This document shows positions 16,183 to 25,835 of a stretch of DNA of 64,000 nucleotides, one piece after another; positions within the stretch are counted from its first letter, which is position 1, and every line of letters begins with the position of its first letter. Under the pieces are notes generated by a model that saw only the letters and a list, made by a program, of their open reading frames with translations, was not told the DNA's origin and ran no database searches. The position numbers were made by a program, and so were the translations under genes. Origin of the DNA: Sulfitobacter sp. LCG007 (lineage in GTDB: Bacteria > Pseudomonadota > Alphaproteobacteria > Rhodobacterales > Rhodobacteraceae); contig NZ_CP161805.1 of the NCBI RefSeq assembly GCF_040801785.1, positions 372,001-436,000 on the forward strand, written 5' to 3'.

Positions 16183-17706
16183 TCAAAGACTTTCCAGAAA
16201 ACGGATCAGGGCGTCACGGTCGGGCTTGGGCATCTCGACGACGGAATCCCGCGCGGCCTGTGCTTCACCTCCATGCCAGAGTATCGCTTCGAGAAGGCTC
16301 CGTGCCCGTCCGTCATGCAGGAAATAGCTGTGTCCGCTGACCTGTTCCGTCAAACCGATGCCCCACAGGGGCGGGGTGCGCCATTCCGTTCCGGAGGCAC
16401 GGCCTTCGGGCCGGTGATCGGCCAGGCCCTCGCCCATGTCGTGCAGAAGCATGTCGGTGTAGGGCCAGATCAACTGGAAGCTCTGTTCGGGACGATCCTC
16501 GAGCCGGTGCGTGACGAAGGTGGGATGATGGCAGGCCGGGCAGCCGGTTTCGTAGAAGACCCGCTTGCCTTCCAGCACCTGCGTGTCGCTGACCGAGCGG
16601 CGCGCCGGAACGGCGAGGTTCCGGCTGTAGAATGTCACGAGCGCGAGGCCTTCGTCATCGATTTCCGTCACGCGCTCGTCGCCATCGCCATGCGGTCCCG
16701 CACGGCAGGCGCTCTCGTGCTCGGTGCATTCCCCCCAAGGGGCGGGGAAAAGAGGCGACGAGATGCCGATGTCCCCGGCGAAGGCGCTGGCGGATTGTTC
16801 CCGGATCGTCGGCGCTCCGGCCTTCAATCCGAAGCGGCCAAGCATGGGCATGTCGTACTCGGCCGAGGGCACGATATTCGCGCGGCCCGAGATGCCGTCG
16901 CCATCCGCGTCCGCGGGATCCTCCAGGGCGAGGATGTCGGCGGCCGGCACGGCCTCGAGCAGACCCAGCCCGATCATCTGCGGCGCGACACGGGGGCTCA
17001 GCATGGCATCGGCGTGCAGCGGACCATAGCCGAGATCCGCTGCGGTATATGTGGGGCGACGCAGCGAGACGGTGTCGCCGCCGGACAGCGCGACGGTCTC
17101 TTCCGTATAGTCGATCTGAAGCCTGTATTCGGCGGGAACGCCCGGCAGCGCGAAGTCCTGAAGTTGCGCGCCGTAAACCGGGTCGGGCACCGTAGCGAGG
17201 TAATCCTCGATCTCGTGCGTATGGGGCCCCGGATCGCCGGGAATCGAAACGCGCAGGAACATCGACACGGCTGTGTCCTGCGGCCCTTCCGGCGGATGGC
17301 CACGCCCGTCCTTGAGGTGGCAGCGCTGACAGGAGCGGGCATTGTAGAGCGGCCCGAGCCCATCGGAGGCCAGCGTGGACGAGGGGGCGGAAACCCAGAT
17401 CTTGCGAAACAGACCGTTGCCGACCTTGAAGTTCAGCTCGTCCTCGAAGCTGAGATTTGCCGACGGCTGCGAAAACGCGTCAGCGTTGCGTCGCGCGCGA
17501 ACGGTCGCGGCCCCGCCGGGGCGTTCCTCGAACTTCTGGGCCTTGCCGAAATCCGTTGCCGGGCGTGTCGCAGCCTCGGTCCGCGCAAGCTCGTCCTGGG
17601 TGCGGGGGGTGATGTTGAGATGCGGTTCGTCAAGGACGCCCGCAAGGGCGCCGGAGGCCGCGAAAACGATTGCCGTAAGCATGCCGTAGCGATGCGAATG
17701 AAGCAT
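16183..17706 (-). CDS. Di-haem oxidoreductase-like protein (DUF1111/DHOR)
   Basis: This 507-aa exported c-type cytochrome has two haem-binding motifs, CQRCH (Cys126, Cys129) and CPACH near residue 390. A signal-like segment (MLTAIVFAASGALAG) follows a short N-terminal stretch; Met9 at 17682 is an alternative start. DHOR proteins are periplasmic and, beside imelysins, are thought to change the redox state of iron or a ligand during uptake. The gene abuts the downstream imelysin with a 1-bp gap. Confidence 0.85.
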   Translation of the reverse strand: MLHSHRYGMLTAIVFAASGALAGVLDEPHLNITPRTQDELARTEAATRPATDFGKAQKFEERPGGAATVRARRNADAFSQPSANLSFEDELNFKVGNGLFRKIWVSAPSSTLASDGLGPLYNARSCQRCHLKDGRGHPPEGPQDTAVSMFLRVSIPGDPGPHTHEIEDYLATVPDPVYGAQLQDFALPGVPAEYRLQIDYTEETVALSGGDTVSLRRPTYTAADLGYGPLHADAMLSPRVAPQMIGLGLLEAVPAADILALEDPADADGDGISGRANIVPSAEYDMPMLGRFGLKAGAPTIREQSASAFAGDIGISSPLFPAPWGECTEHESACRAGPHGDGDERVTEIDDEGLALVTFYSRNLAVPARRSVSDTQVLEGKRVFYETGCPACHHPTFVTHRLEDRPEQSFQLIWPYTDMLLHDMGEGLADHRPEGRASGTEWRTPPLWGIGLTEQVSGHSYFLHDGRARSLLEAILWHGGEAQAARDSVVEMPKPDRDALIRFLESL

Positions 17707-17772
17707 GGTTCACACTTCTTCAAGCTTGGCGCGAGGCGCCCGGGCAAAGGTCGGTTTTCGCGGCCCAGCCGT

Positions 17773-18264
17773 CTATTCGGACTCTGCGTCGTCCATTGAA
17801 TCGGCATTGAGCTGGCTGTACCGCGCCTCGCCGATCCGTCCCAGCAGATCGAGTTGGGTCTCGAGGAAGTCGATATGCCCTTCCTCGTCCTTCAGCAGAT
17901 CCTCGAACAGCTTCTTGCTGACGAAGTCGCTGACCTTGTCGCAGTGGATATAGGCCTCGGTGTAGAGTTTCCGGGCGTCGTGCTCCGCCGCGAGATCGCA
18001 TTCCAGCGTCTCCTTGGGCGTCTGGCCGATGCGCAGCGGATCGAGCTTCTGGAGGTTCGGATGACCGTTCAGCATCAGGATGCGCGCGATCAGCTTGTCC
18101 GCATGGTGCATCTCTTCGATGCTTTCCTCGCGGCTCTTCTTCGCCATCCGGCCCAGTCCCCAGTCTTCCTGCATGCGGTAGTGAACCCAGTACTGGCTCA
18201 CCGCGGTAAGTTCGCTCCGCAGCGCCGCATTGAGGTATTCAATTACTTTCTTGTCGCCTTCCAT
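17773..18264 (-). CDS. bfr: Bacterioferritin
   Basis: This 163-aa ferritin-like subunit has all the di-iron ligands at the positions known for Bfr: Glu18, Glu51, His54, Glu94, Glu127 and His130, plus the haem-binding Met52. It should form the 24-mer cage that oxidises and stores iron in the cytoplasm. The start lies inside the 3' end of bfd (26-nt overlap), so the two are translationally coupled. The C-terminal tail is a few residues longer than usual. Confidence 0.96.
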   Translation of the reverse strand: MEGDKKVIEYLNAALRSELTAVSQYWVHYRMQEDWGLGRMAKKSREESIEEMHHADKLIARILMLNGHPNLQKLDPLRIGQTPKETLECDLAAEHDARKLYTEAYIHCDKVSDFVSKKLFEDLLKDEEGHIDFLETQLDLLGRIGEARYSQLNADSMDDAESE

Positions 18265-18511
18265 TTCGGCCTTCCTGTGTTACTCCAACCCTCGGCCTGA
18301 GGGTACGGAGTTCCATGGGAACTTCCAACCGGTCATTTGCGCGCATCGTGGCGAGGAACAGCGGCATGCAGCCGCCGCAATCCGCGCGTTTGCCAAGGGC
18401 GTGATAGATGCGCCCGGGGGTGATGATCGTCCGCTCGTCCGAGGCGCGCATCCAGTCGATGGCCGCGTGAATGTCACGGTCGGTGATGTGCTGGCAGTGG
18501 CAGACGATCAT
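18239..18511 (-). CDS. bfd: Bacterioferritin-associated ferredoxin (Bfd)-like
   Basis: This 90-aa [2Fe-2S] protein has the Bfd cysteines: [10 protein letters not shown] (Cys4, Cys6) and ADCGGC (Cys45, Cys48). Bfd reduces the ferric core of bacterioferritin to release iron. It is longer than the E. coli protein (64 aa) by a C-terminal extension that runs into the bfr start. ATG 18511 was chosen over 18538 because the protein then opens with the conserved MIVCHC. Confidence 0.88.
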   Translation of the reverse strand: MIVCHCQHITDRDIHAAIDWMRASDERTIITPGRIYHALGKRADCGGCMPLFLATMRANDRLEVPMELRTLRPRVGVTQEGRNGRRQESN

Positions 18512-18562
18512 GCGATTGACCTCACGTGAGAGGCGCACCCGGATGGGGTGCGCCGTGCGTCG

Positions 18563-19825
18563 TCATTGAAAGACCGCGTCGGGGTCGTCGAGGCTGTCGG
18601 AGCCTTCGAAGGCGATCTGGTCGATGCCGATCGCGCCGACGATGCGCTCGATGGTGCGGGTCTGGTCTATCAGCGCGTTGACGCCGCCCATGACAAGCGC
18701 CTCACCGCTTTCGTTGCCGCGTTCGAGCATCTGGTCGTAGGCGTATCCGGCTTCTGCCGCCGTCTTGATCCGGCCGAGCGCGCGCATGGTGTCCGCCAGC
18801 TTGGACTTCATTTCGGCATCGAGCGCCGGATCGCTTTTCGCGACCAGATCCGAGAGCGAGGGCCCGGAGACCAGCGAGCCGTCAGAGCGGACGTACTGGC
18901 CGAGGTAGACGTTCTGGACCCCCATCCCGTCGTAGTAATGGCTGTTGTGGGTATTGTCGGAGAAGCAGTCATGCTCTTCCTCGGGGTCGTTCAGCATGAG
19001 CCCAAGGCGCATGCGCTCGCCCGCCTGCTCGCCGTAAGACAGCGAGCCCATGCCGGTGAGCATGGCGGAAATGCCGGCGTCCTCGTCCCCGGTCAGGGCG
19101 GAACGCGCGTCACCCCCGTCGGCCCACTGCGCGGCCATCCATTCCAGATCGCTGACCAGCAGATCGGTGGCGGCGGTCAGGTAGGCCGCGCGCCGGTCGC
19201 AGTTGCCGTTGCTGCACTCATCGCCCTGCGCATAATCGGTCCAGGGCCGCGCGCCCGCTCCGGGTGCGTGCCCATTCAGGTCCTGTCCCCAGAGAAGAAA
19301 TTCGATCGCGTGATAGCCCGTCGCCACGTTGGATTCGACACCGTCCGCCTCCTGCAGGGTTTCCTCGAGCAATGCCGGGGTTATCTCGGACGCGTCCACG
19401 CTCTCGCCGGAGAGCTCGAAGCTGGGGTTCGCGATGACATTCAGTGCCGCAAGCGCATTTTCGTCCGTTGCCCCGCCGTAGGATGCGTCGACATAGTCGA
19501 TCAGTCCTTCGTCGAGAGGCCAAGCATTCACCTTGCCTTCCCAGTCATCGACGATGGGATTACCGAAGCGGAATACCTCGGTCTGCTGATAGGGAACGCG
19601 CGCCGCAAGCCATGCCGCCTTCGCCGCCTGCAGTGTTTCCGCGGAAGGCGTGTCGACAAGGGCCTGGACGGCGGTCTTCAGCGTTTTCGCGGTGGTGAGA
19701 CTGTCGGAATAGCCCGCCTCCGCGATATCGGCGTAAGTCTCGATCACCGCGGATTTCTCCTGCGCCAGTACCGGCGCGGCAAGCGCCATGGCCGAGGCCG
19801 AGAGAACGAGTGTAAGGCGGGTCAT
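18563..19825 (-). CDS. Imelysin-family iron-regulated protein 1 (IrpA-like)
   Basis: This 420-aa secreted protein has a signal peptide (TRLTLVLSASAMALAAPVLA) and an imelysin domain with the canonical iron-site motif GYHAIEFLLWGQDL. AAAGGAA lies upstream of the ATG at 19825; longer in-frame sequence shadows the next gene. It is the larger of two imelysins in the block and the only one with the intact GxHxxE motif. Family members are periplasmic or outer-membrane iron-uptake factors of uncertain mechanism. Confidence 0.9.
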   Translation of the reverse strand: MTRLTLVLSASAMALAAPVLAQEKSAVIETYADIAEAGYSDSLTTAKTLKTAVQALVDTPSAETLQAAKAAWLAARVPYQQTEVFRFGNPIVDDWEGKVNAWPLDEGLIDYVDASYGGATDENALAALNVIANPSFELSGESVDASEITPALLEETLQEADGVESNVATGYHAIEFLLWGQDLNGHAPGAGARPWTDYAQGDECSNGNCDRRAAYLTAATDLLVSDLEWMAAQWADGGDARSALTGDEDAGISAMLTGMGSLSYGEQAGERMRLGLMLNDPEEEHDCFSDNTHNSHYYDGMGVQNVYLGQYVRSDGSLVSGPSLSDLVAKSDPALDAEMKSKLADTMRALGRIKTAAEAGYAYDQMLERGNESGEALVMGGVNALIDQTRTIERIVGAIGIDQIAFEGSDSLDDPDAVFQ

Positions 19826-19836
19826 CCGATTTCCTT

Positions 19837-20313
19837 TCAATGAACAGTCTTGCCTTGCGGCGCCGTGCCGGCCGTCACCGGGCAGGCCTGAAACATCGTC
19901 TTCAGCGCCAGACCGTACTCCATGGCGAGCGATGTCAGCGCCGGAGCGAGGTCGGCCCGGACTAGCAGCGTGGCAATCATCAGGGCCTCTTCGCGGTCGC
20001 CTTCGATCGCCGTGAGGATGAAGTTGCAGAAACAGGCCTCGTCCGAGCCCACGCAGGCGCAATTGACAGAGTGGCGCATCATCGGCCGCCGGCGGTGCTC
20101 GACGCACAGGCCAAAGAGATGCTCAAACGATTTCAGGGCGTTGCGCCCGCGCTCGGGCCCAAGGGCGTTGACGAAGTCGGTCCAGACCCGCGATTGTGAT
20201 TCCGGCCCCTCGCACCAGAGGCGCAGATAGATGACCGCCGCCGCCTCGACTTCGGAGAGATCGGCGATCTGCGCGACCGGGGCGGCGCCGCGCTTTGCCG
20301 CGCACCCGCTCAT
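19837..20313 (-). CDS. Conserved hypothetical protein after hemP
   Basis: This 158-aa protein opens MSGCAAKRGAAPVAQIADLSEVEAAAVIYLRLWCEG and has a cysteine group VNCACVGSDEACFCNFI in its second half, which could bind a metal or cluster. The ATG overlaps the hemP stop by ATGA, so it is coupled to hemP. It ends 11 bp before the imelysin start. I do not recognise the family; position suggests iron or haem handling in the cytoplasm, since no signal peptide is visible. Confidence 0.65.
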   Translation of the reverse strand: MSGCAAKRGAAPVAQIADLSEVEAAAVIYLRLWCEGPESQSRVWTDFVNALGPERGRNALKSFEHLFGLCVEHRRRPMMRHSVNCACVGSDEACFCNFILTAIEGDREEALMIATLLVRADLAPALTSLAMEYGLALKTMFQACPVTAGTAPQGKTVH

Positions 20314-20477
20314 TTCGTGAGAATGAGCTTGCCCGCGCGGGTGATCCGCAGGGTGTAGACCTGACCGTCCAGAACGATATGGGCGAGCCCCCCGGAGCCG
20401 GTCATGTGGCGCGCGTCGAAGACGGGAGTATCTTCCTGATGCGTCTGAGCCGTTGCGTTTTCGCGAATGTGTTTCAT
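20310..20477 (-). CDS. hemP: HemP/HmuP-family hemin uptake protein
   Basis: This 55-aa protein ends in HIVLDGQVYTLRITRAGKLI followed by LTK, the conserved C-terminal block of the HemP family. AGGAG lies 8 nt before the ATG at 20477. In rhizobia HmuP activates haem receptor expression; in others the role is open. It is the head gene, or second gene, of the iron block, and its presence argues that the block is iron-regulated. Confidence 0.85.
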   Translation of the reverse strand: MKHIRENATAQTHQEDTPVFDARHMTGSGGLAHIVLDGQVYTLRITRAGKLILTK

Positions 20478-20641
20478 CGTCCAAGCTCCTGCCGACGCTC
20501 GACGCGGTCGAGGAGCCATTCGAGGTTGACGAATCCGGAGTGATCCGGCGCGTGAAGCAGATCGACAACATCCGCCCAGCACAGGGCGGGCTCTCTGATC
20601 GTATCCCCACGTGTCCCAACCTCGAGTCTTTCCCGTCGCAT
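20474..20641 (-). CDS. Small ORF coupled to hemP, unrecognised
   Basis: A 55-codon frame (MRRERLEVGTRGDTIREPAL..., ending LDRVERRQELGR) has its TGA overlapping the hemP ATG by ATGA. Its composition is protein-like, with an amphipathic middle (WADVVDLLHAPDH). The upstream TTG at 20689 would add 16 residues. No family recognised. The four-base overlap is the main reason to believe it. Confidence 0.45.
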   Translation of the reverse strand: MRRERLEVGTRGDTIREPALCWADVVDLLHAPDHSGFVNLEWLLDRVERRQELGR

Positions 20642-20731
20642 CGTCGCCAAAGCCTTGCGTGTGTTTCGATTCGGGCTTCCCGCCCGCAAGGACAGGTGGC
20701 TTGTACGTTCAGGAACCTGAGCGAATTGGTA

Positions 20732-20750
20732 AACTAAGTCAACCTGAGTT
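20732..20750. promoter_or_regulatory. Imperfect inverted repeat upstream of the iron block
   Basis: AACTAAG and CTGAGTT (one mismatch) flank the 5-bp spacer TCAAC. It lies 91 bp upstream of the preferred start of the first small ORF, in an AT-richer pocket, and could be an operator for an iron regulator. It does not match the Irr ICE box or the TGA-N9-TCA iron-rhodo-box as I know them. Confidence 0.3.
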
Positions 20751-20819
20751 TTTCTGTCAGATTTGGGCCGAATGCCTGCAGCGTTTCAGGCGGGCGGAAG
20801 GTCGCAACGCGTGAGCGGG

Positions 20820-21221
20820 TCAGGCGCCGACGCTGCCCCTGTCGACAATCAGCACCGCAGCGATCCGCCAGCCTGCGCCGTCCCGGATCATCCGGTAGTC
20901 GAGCAGATGGGATGTCCCGTCCGCATCGATCACCATGACGCGCTGCCACAGGGCGCCATCCTCTTCGCGCAATCCAAGATAGCGGACTTCAGCGGGATGC
21001 CAGACCATGGGATAGCCCTCGGTCACCATCGTCCTGAAATTCTCGGGCGTGCGGAACATCTGCTGGAGTTGCGGGCTGGCGTACTCGAAGGCGCGGGCAA
21101 AGTCGTCTGCCCCGAACGCCTCGAACTGGCGGCTGATCGTGTCGCGGATCCCGGCCTCCTGATCCTGGGCGCTTGCCGGCATTGCCAGCCAGATCAGTCC
21201 TGCAACGATTGCTCCACGCAT
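20820..21221 (-). CDS. DUF4864 periplasmic protein
   Basis: This 133-aa protein has a signal peptide (MRGAIVAGLIWLAMPASA, then QDQE) and a single cystatin/NTF2-like domain (IRDTISRQFEAFGADDFARA, AFEYASPQLQQMFRTPENF, ending in a beta-rich WRIAAVLIVDRG). The pattern fits DUF4864. GGGAGG precedes the start at 21221. Function unknown. It follows lysS by 60 bp on the same strand. Confidence 0.75.
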   Translation of the reverse strand: MRGAIVAGLIWLAMPASAQDQEAGIRDTISRQFEAFGADDFARAFEYASPQLQQMFRTPENFRTMVTEGYPMVWHPAEVRYLGLREEDGALWQRVMVIDADGTSHLLDYRMIRDGAGWRIAAVLIVDRGSVGA

Positions 21222-21280
21222 GCCGTGCCTCCCGCGACTTGCCCCGGAGGGTAAGTCACGCGGGCTGGCAGGCAAGGGTT

Positions 21281-22864
21281 TCACGCAGAGGTGACGAAAG
21301 CCCCTTCGAGCGCGCGATCGATCAGCTCGACCGTCTCGTCGACGCCGTATAGCGCGATGAAGCCGCCGAAGCGCGGCCCCTGGCTTGCGCCCAGCAGAAC
21401 CTCGTAAAGCGCCGAGAACCACGCCCGAAGCGGGTCGAACCGATCGCGCCCGCATGCATAGACGATGGATTGCAGGGCCTCGTCCTCGACCGGTCCATCA
21501 TAGGCGGAGAGCTGGTCGCGCAGATCGACAAGCGCCTCGCGCTCGGTTTGCGTCGGCGCGCGGAAGGACCGGGTCGGTTTGACGAAGTCGCGGTAGTATT
21601 TCACCGCGAAGCCCGCGGCCGCATCGAGGTCCGGGTTGGCTGCGGGCGACGCATCGGGTGCGTATCGCCGGATGAAACCCCAGAGCGTTTCCCTGTCCTC
21701 CGCGCCTGCAACCGACGCGAGGTTGAGCAGCATCGCGAAGGGCACGACCATTGTCGATGCCGGCACGTTGTGGCCGTGGATATGGAAAACCGGGTTCGCC
21801 AGCTTTCCGGCATCGTCCTGACCGGGATAGGCCCGCAGCTGCTGGTGATATTCGTCCACCGCCTTCGGGATGACATCGAAGTGCAGCCGCTTGGCGGTCT
21901 TGGGCTTGAGGAACATGTAATACGAGAGCGACTCGGTCGAGGCGTAGGTCAGCCACTCGTCAATCGAAAGCCCGTTGCCCTTGGATTTAGAGATCTTCTG
22001 GCCCTGGTCGTCGAGAAACAGCTCGTAGGTGAAATGTTCGGGTTTGCGCCCCCCGAGGATCTCGCAGATGCGGTCGTAGATCGGCGTGTTGGTCGAGTGA
22101 TCCTTGCCGTACATCTCGAAATCGACGTCGAGCGCGGCCCAGCGGGCGCCGAAGTCGGGCTTCCACTGCAGCTTCACGTTGCCCCCGGTGACGGGGAGGG
22201 TCCATTCGCGTCCCGACTCGTCATCGAATGTGATGGTGTGGTCCGTCGCGTTCACTTCCTTCATCGGTACGTAGAGCACGCGCCCCGTTTCGGGATGGAT
22301 CGGCAGGAAGATCGAGTAGGTCTGCTGCCGTTCGTCGCGCAGCGACTTGAGCATGACCTCCATGACCGCATCGTAGCGCTCGACCGCGCGGCGCAGAACG
22401 TCGTCGAAACGACCGGACTTGTAGAAATCGGTGGCCGAGATGAACTCGTATTCGAAACCGAAGGTATCGAGAAAACGCCGCAGCATGGCGTTGTTGTGAT
22501 CGCCGAAGCTTTCGTGCGTGCCGAAGGGATCGGGCACCGAGGTGAGCGGCTTCTGCAGGTGCGCGCGCAGCATGTCGGGATCGGGAACGTTGTCGGGAAC
22601 CTTGCGCATCCCGTCGAGGTCGTCGGAAAAGCAGATCAGCCGGGTCGGTATGTCCGAGATCACCTCGAAGGCGCGCCGGATCATCGTCGTGCGCAGTACC
22701 TCTCCGAAGGTGCCGATATGGGGCAGGCCCGAGGGGCCGTAGCCGGTCTCGAACAGGACATGGACTTTTTCGGGCGGCGCCTTCTCGTAGCGTTTCAGCA
22801 GGCGGCGGGCTTCCTCGAAGGGCCATGCCTTGCTTGTCAGTGCTGCCTCGTGAAAATCCGCCAT
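21281..22864 (-). CDS. lysK: Class I lysyl-tRNA synthetase
   Basis: This 527-aa enzyme charges tRNA-Lys and is of the class I type, which replaces the class II form in many Alphaproteobacteria and Archaea. The HIGH-like motif is PHIGT (residues 48-52) and the KMSKS motif is KISKSKG in the second half. Other features include [17 protein letters not shown] and [16 protein letters not shown]. The ATG at 22864 is preferred over GTG 22891 because it matches the usual N-terminus MADFHEAA. Length is normal. Confidence 0.94.
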   Translation of the reverse strand: MADFHEAALTSKAWPFEEARRLLKRYEKAPPEKVHVLFETGYGPSGLPHIGTFGEVLRTTMIRRAFEVISDIPTRLICFSDDLDGMRKVPDNVPDPDMLRAHLQKPLTSVPDPFGTHESFGDHNNAMLRRFLDTFGFEYEFISATDFYKSGRFDDVLRRAVERYDAVMEVMLKSLRDERQQTYSIFLPIHPETGRVLYVPMKEVNATDHTITFDDESGREWTLPVTGGNVKLQWKPDFGARWAALDVDFEMYGKDHSTNTPIYDRICEILGGRKPEHFTYELFLDDQGQKISKSKGNGLSIDEWLTYASTESLSYYMFLKPKTAKRLHFDVIPKAVDEYHQQLRAYPGQDDAGKLANPVFHIHGHNVPASTMVVPFAMLLNLASVAGAEDRETLWGFIRRYAPDASPAANPDLDAAAGFAVKYYRDFVKPTRSFRAPTQTEREALVDLRDQLSAYDGPVEDEALQSIVYACGRDRFDPLRAWFSALYEVLLGASQGPRFGGFIALYGVDETVELIDRALEGAFVTSA

Positions 22865-22996
22865 CTTCTTTACCCGCCGATGCGACTGCACGCCCCGTGC
22901 GCGCGGTGCCGCCTGTCCCTATTGCCTTGCCGGAGTGGCGTCAATAATCTGCCCCCGCGCGCATTGGTTGCGAGCGCCCACAGGAAGACCGCAGAC

Positions 22997-23419
22997 GTGT
23001 CGGACGAAACGCCCCATTCGCTCAGCGCCGAAGACTGCCTTGTCGCGCTGATGATCTCGATATCCGTTTCGGACGAAAACATCCGGACAGCGGAACTCGT
23101 CAAGATCCAGTCGGCGGTCAACGGCCTGCCGGTTTTTGCGGATTACGATGAGGACCGGCTGAAGACGGTCAGCCAGATCGTCTTCGACCTGTTCGAACAG
23201 GAAGACGGGCTCGACGCGCTGTTCGGCCTGATCCGCGAATCCCTTCCGAAGCGGCTTTACGAAACCGCCTATGCGCTGGCCTGCGATGTGGCGGCGGCGG
23301 ATGGCCAGCTTTACGAGCCGGAGCTGCGTCTGCTCGAGGAGATACGCTACGAGCTCGATCTCGACCGGCTGCACGCTGCCGCCATCGAGCGTGGCGCGCG
23401 GGCGAGACATATGACCTGA
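22997..23419 (+). CDS. TerB-family (tellurite resistance-like) protein
   Basis: This 140-aa all-helical protein has the TerB pattern of two repeats with acidic residues (CLVALMISISVSDENI and ACDVAAADGQLYEPELRLLE). GTG 22997 is chosen because AGGAAGA lies about 8 nt upstream. A much longer in-frame extension to the left only shadows lysK. TerB-like domains are linked to metal stress and envelope processes, but a lone copy without other ter genes gives no pathway. Confidence 0.78.
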   Translation: MSDETPHSLSAEDCLVALMISISVSDENIRTAELVKIQSAVNGLPVFADYDEDRLKTVSQIVFDLFEQEDGLDALFGLIRESLPKRLYETAYALACDVAAADGQLYEPELRLLEEIRYELDLDRLHAAAIERGARARHMT

Positions 23420-23457
23420 GGCGGTAAGGTGCGGCCTGCCGCACCCTACGCCCGGGC

Positions 23458-24972
23458 TCAGCTGCCGTACACCGTGCCCCAGCGCTCGAGCAGTCTTGCC
23501 TGCAGGTTGCGTGAGCGCGCTGCCCATGGCCTCGCACCGGGCGGGCCTTCCTGATCGGCGCGCGGAATGCGGCTGCGCGCCTCCTGATCCGCGGTGAAGA
23601 TCGCGAACGCCAGTTCCCGCCCATCGGTGGCCGTGACATAGCCCGCAAGCCCCGAGACGAAGTTCAGCGTGCCTGTCTTTGCCGCGGCCTTCACCGGATG
23701 ATCTTCGACCGGCCTGCCCTTGGCATCGCGCAACGCGACCCCCTTCATCAGCGGGCGCAGCAGGTTCGTCTCATGCGCACGCGCCAGGATCCTGACCATG
23801 TCGTCAGGCCGCACCCGGCTGCGATCGCTGAGGCCGGAATGGTCTTTCAGCTGCAGTCCCGCGCAGCCCATCCGTTCGGCCGCCCAGAGGTTCATCTGCT
23901 GCGCGGATGCTTCCAGCGTCGGCATCGGTCCCGAGCGGATCTGCGTGGCCCAGAGCCCGACCATCTCGGCTGTCAGGTTGGTCGAATGCTTCAGCATCTC
24001 CCTCAGGATATCGCGCAGCGGCGCGCTGGATCGCGTTGCGATCACTTCGCCGGCGGGCATTTCCGAGACGGTCCTTGCCTTTTTGAGCTTGATGCCCTGC
24101 GCCCGCACCATGGTCGCGAACACATCGCCTGCATAGAGTCCGGGCTTCTTCACCGGCAGCCAGCGTGACCCGGCCTCGCCAAGCTGACCCTTCGCCACGG
24201 TCCAGATGTCGCGATCGCCGCCGTCCTCGTAGGTATAGACAGGCAGCGCACGGTTCTCGATCGCCATGCTCGCCACGGATACATCCGGCCGGTATTTCTC
24301 GGTCCGCGCGTCCATCGAGAGTGCGTAGCCGGAACCACCCCTGCGCCATTCGAAATAGACGCGATTGAAATTCAGCGCGATGCCGGAGATGCCCGGGTTG
24401 TAGGCGACATACTCGAGCTGGTCGGGATCGATTTCGCTCAGTCTGGGCAGGCCTGCGTCATGGACAAGCAGCTCTCCCCTGACTTCGCGCAGTCCCGCCT
24501 TCTTGAGCTGGGCGGCAAGTTCCATCAGGCCGTCGGTGTCGAGTTCCGGATCGCCGCCCCCGGCCAGCACGAGGTCGCCCGCCACGACGCCATCGGCGAA
24601 TCCTCCGGTCGCGATCACCCGTGTCTCGAACCGGTACGCGGGCCCAAGCCTGTCGAGCGCGTAGAAGGCGGTGATCGCCTTCGCGGTACTGGCCGGCGGC
24701 AGACCCTTCTCCTGCGCCTGTCCCTCGAGGAACGCGCCCGTTCCGGCGTCGGCTACGGCAAAGGCGATCTCTCCGCTAAGCCCTGCCTTGCTGACAAGGG
24801 ACTCGAGCGTTGGCGGCGCAACCGGATTGCGCGCGACGCCACGCAGGTGAGGGCGCTTCGAAGATACGGGTGCATCGGCCAGCGCCGGTGCGGCGACGCT
24901 TGCCAGCAGTCCGCCAAGCAGACCGCGCCGCGTCAATCGATTGCCTTGCCGGCTCTGTTCGGAACTCGTCAT
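23458..24972 (-). CDS. dacB: D-alanyl-D-alanine carboxypeptidase/endopeptidase (PBP4, DacB)
   Basis: This 504-aa periplasmic enzyme has the three active-site motifs of class C PBPs: STAK (Ser95-Lys98), the SDRSRV region as SxN-like motif (HSGLSDRS), and KTGTLNFVSG. The N-terminus has a Tat-like RRGLLGGLLAS signal. It trims or cleaves peptidoglycan cross-links. Length fits the S13 family with its extra inserted domains. It ends shortly after the convergent TerB gene. Confidence 0.92.
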   Translation of the reverse strand: MTSSEQSRQGNRLTRRGLLGGLLASVAAPALADAPVSSKRPHLRGVARNPVAPPTLESLVSKAGLSGEIAFAVADAGTGAFLEGQAQEKGLPPASTAKAITAFYALDRLGPAYRFETRVIATGGFADGVVAGDLVLAGGGDPELDTDGLMELAAQLKKAGLREVRGELLVHDAGLPRLSEIDPDQLEYVAYNPGISGIALNFNRVYFEWRRGGSGYALSMDARTEKYRPDVSVASMAIENRALPVYTYEDGGDRDIWTVAKGQLGEAGSRWLPVKKPGLYAGDVFATMVRAQGIKLKKARTVSEMPAGEVIATRSSAPLRDILREMLKHSTNLTAEMVGLWATQIRSGPMPTLEASAQQMNLWAAERMGCAGLQLKDHSGLSDRSRVRPDDMVRILARAHETNLLRPLMKGVALRDAKGRPVEDHPVKAAAKTGTLNFVSGLAGYVTATDGRELAFAIFTADQEARSRIPRADQEGPPGARPWAARSRNLQARLLERWGTVYGS

Positions 24973-25015
24973 GACGTCGTCTTATCGCCTGACATGGATC
25001 CTGCACAACAGGACG

Positions 25016-25657
25016 TTATGTCCCGCGCGGGGGATGTGCGGAGGGTCCTCGGCGCGCGACCTCCCAGGCGCCCGACGCGCGTATGGCGCTTGAGGACTGG
25101 TCCATCATCGGGACGTTGAGAAAGCACCAGGCCGGGGGCGTCGAGCGCGCCAGTAGATGCGCGGCCGATGCCGGCAGCCTGTAGCGTCTGAACAGGCGCG
25201 CCGCGGGACTCATGCGCGCCGATATCCGCTCTCCCGGCCGGGCCAGGACGCCCACGGGCACCCTGCGCATGATCTCTTCCCAGTCCTGCCAGCGGTGGAA
25301 GTTCGACAGGTTGTCCGCGCCCATGAGCCAGACGAAGCGTGTGCGCGGGTAGAGCGACAGCACCCGCTCCAGCGTCTGCGCCGTGTAGCGCGTGCCGAGC
25401 CGCGCTTCGATGTCGCTGATCTCGACCCGGGGATGGTGCATCAGCGCGCGCGCCCGCGCCATGCGCGCATCGAGCGGTGCAGGGCCTTGGGTCTTGAGAG
25501 GGTTTCCGGGCGACACGAGCCACCAGATCTGGTCAAGCCCGAAGCGCTTCAGCGCCTCGCGCGTCACATGCACGTGGCCGCCGTGCGCGGGATCGAAGGA
25601 CCCGCCGAAGAGTCCGATGCACTGACCCGGCGTTGCCAGGGGGAGATCGTGTCTCAA
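25016..25657 (-). CDS. nadD: Nicotinate-nucleotide adenylyltransferase
   Basis: This 213-aa nucleotidyltransferase has the [17 protein letters not shown] motif (GxFDPxHxGH) near the N-terminus and the C-terminal SSSAIRAS block in place of ISSTxIR. It converts nicotinate mononucleotide to deamido-NAD. The start is uncertain: TTG 25657 gives the N-terminus [12 protein letters not shown] that relatives usually show, but lacks a good ribosome site; the frame stays open to 25879. It lies 43 bp after dacB's start and is divergent to nothing nearby. Confidence 0.87.
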   Translation of the reverse strand: MRHDLPLATPGQCIGLFGGSFDPAHGGHVHVTREALKRFGLDQIWWLVSPGNPLKTQGPAPLDARMARARALMHHPRVEISDIEARLGTRYTAQTLERVLSLYPRTRFVWLMGADNLSNFHRWQDWEEIMRRVPVGVLARPGERISARMSPAARLFRRYRLPASAAHLLARSTPPAWCFLNVPMMDQSSSAIRASGAWEVARRGPSAHPPRGT

Positions 25658-25835
25658 GGAGGGGTTCCCGGCTGACAATCCGCGCTGCTCAGAGCGCACT
25701 AGTGCGCCGGTAAAGACGTTTGTCAACGCGGCACTCCGGCCCGACCGGCATCTATATCCCCGAATTGCATGGATGGGCGGAACTTTCGCGGTTCGATCGG
25801 GTTGCATTCCCAACAAATGGAATCGGAGTGGAAAA

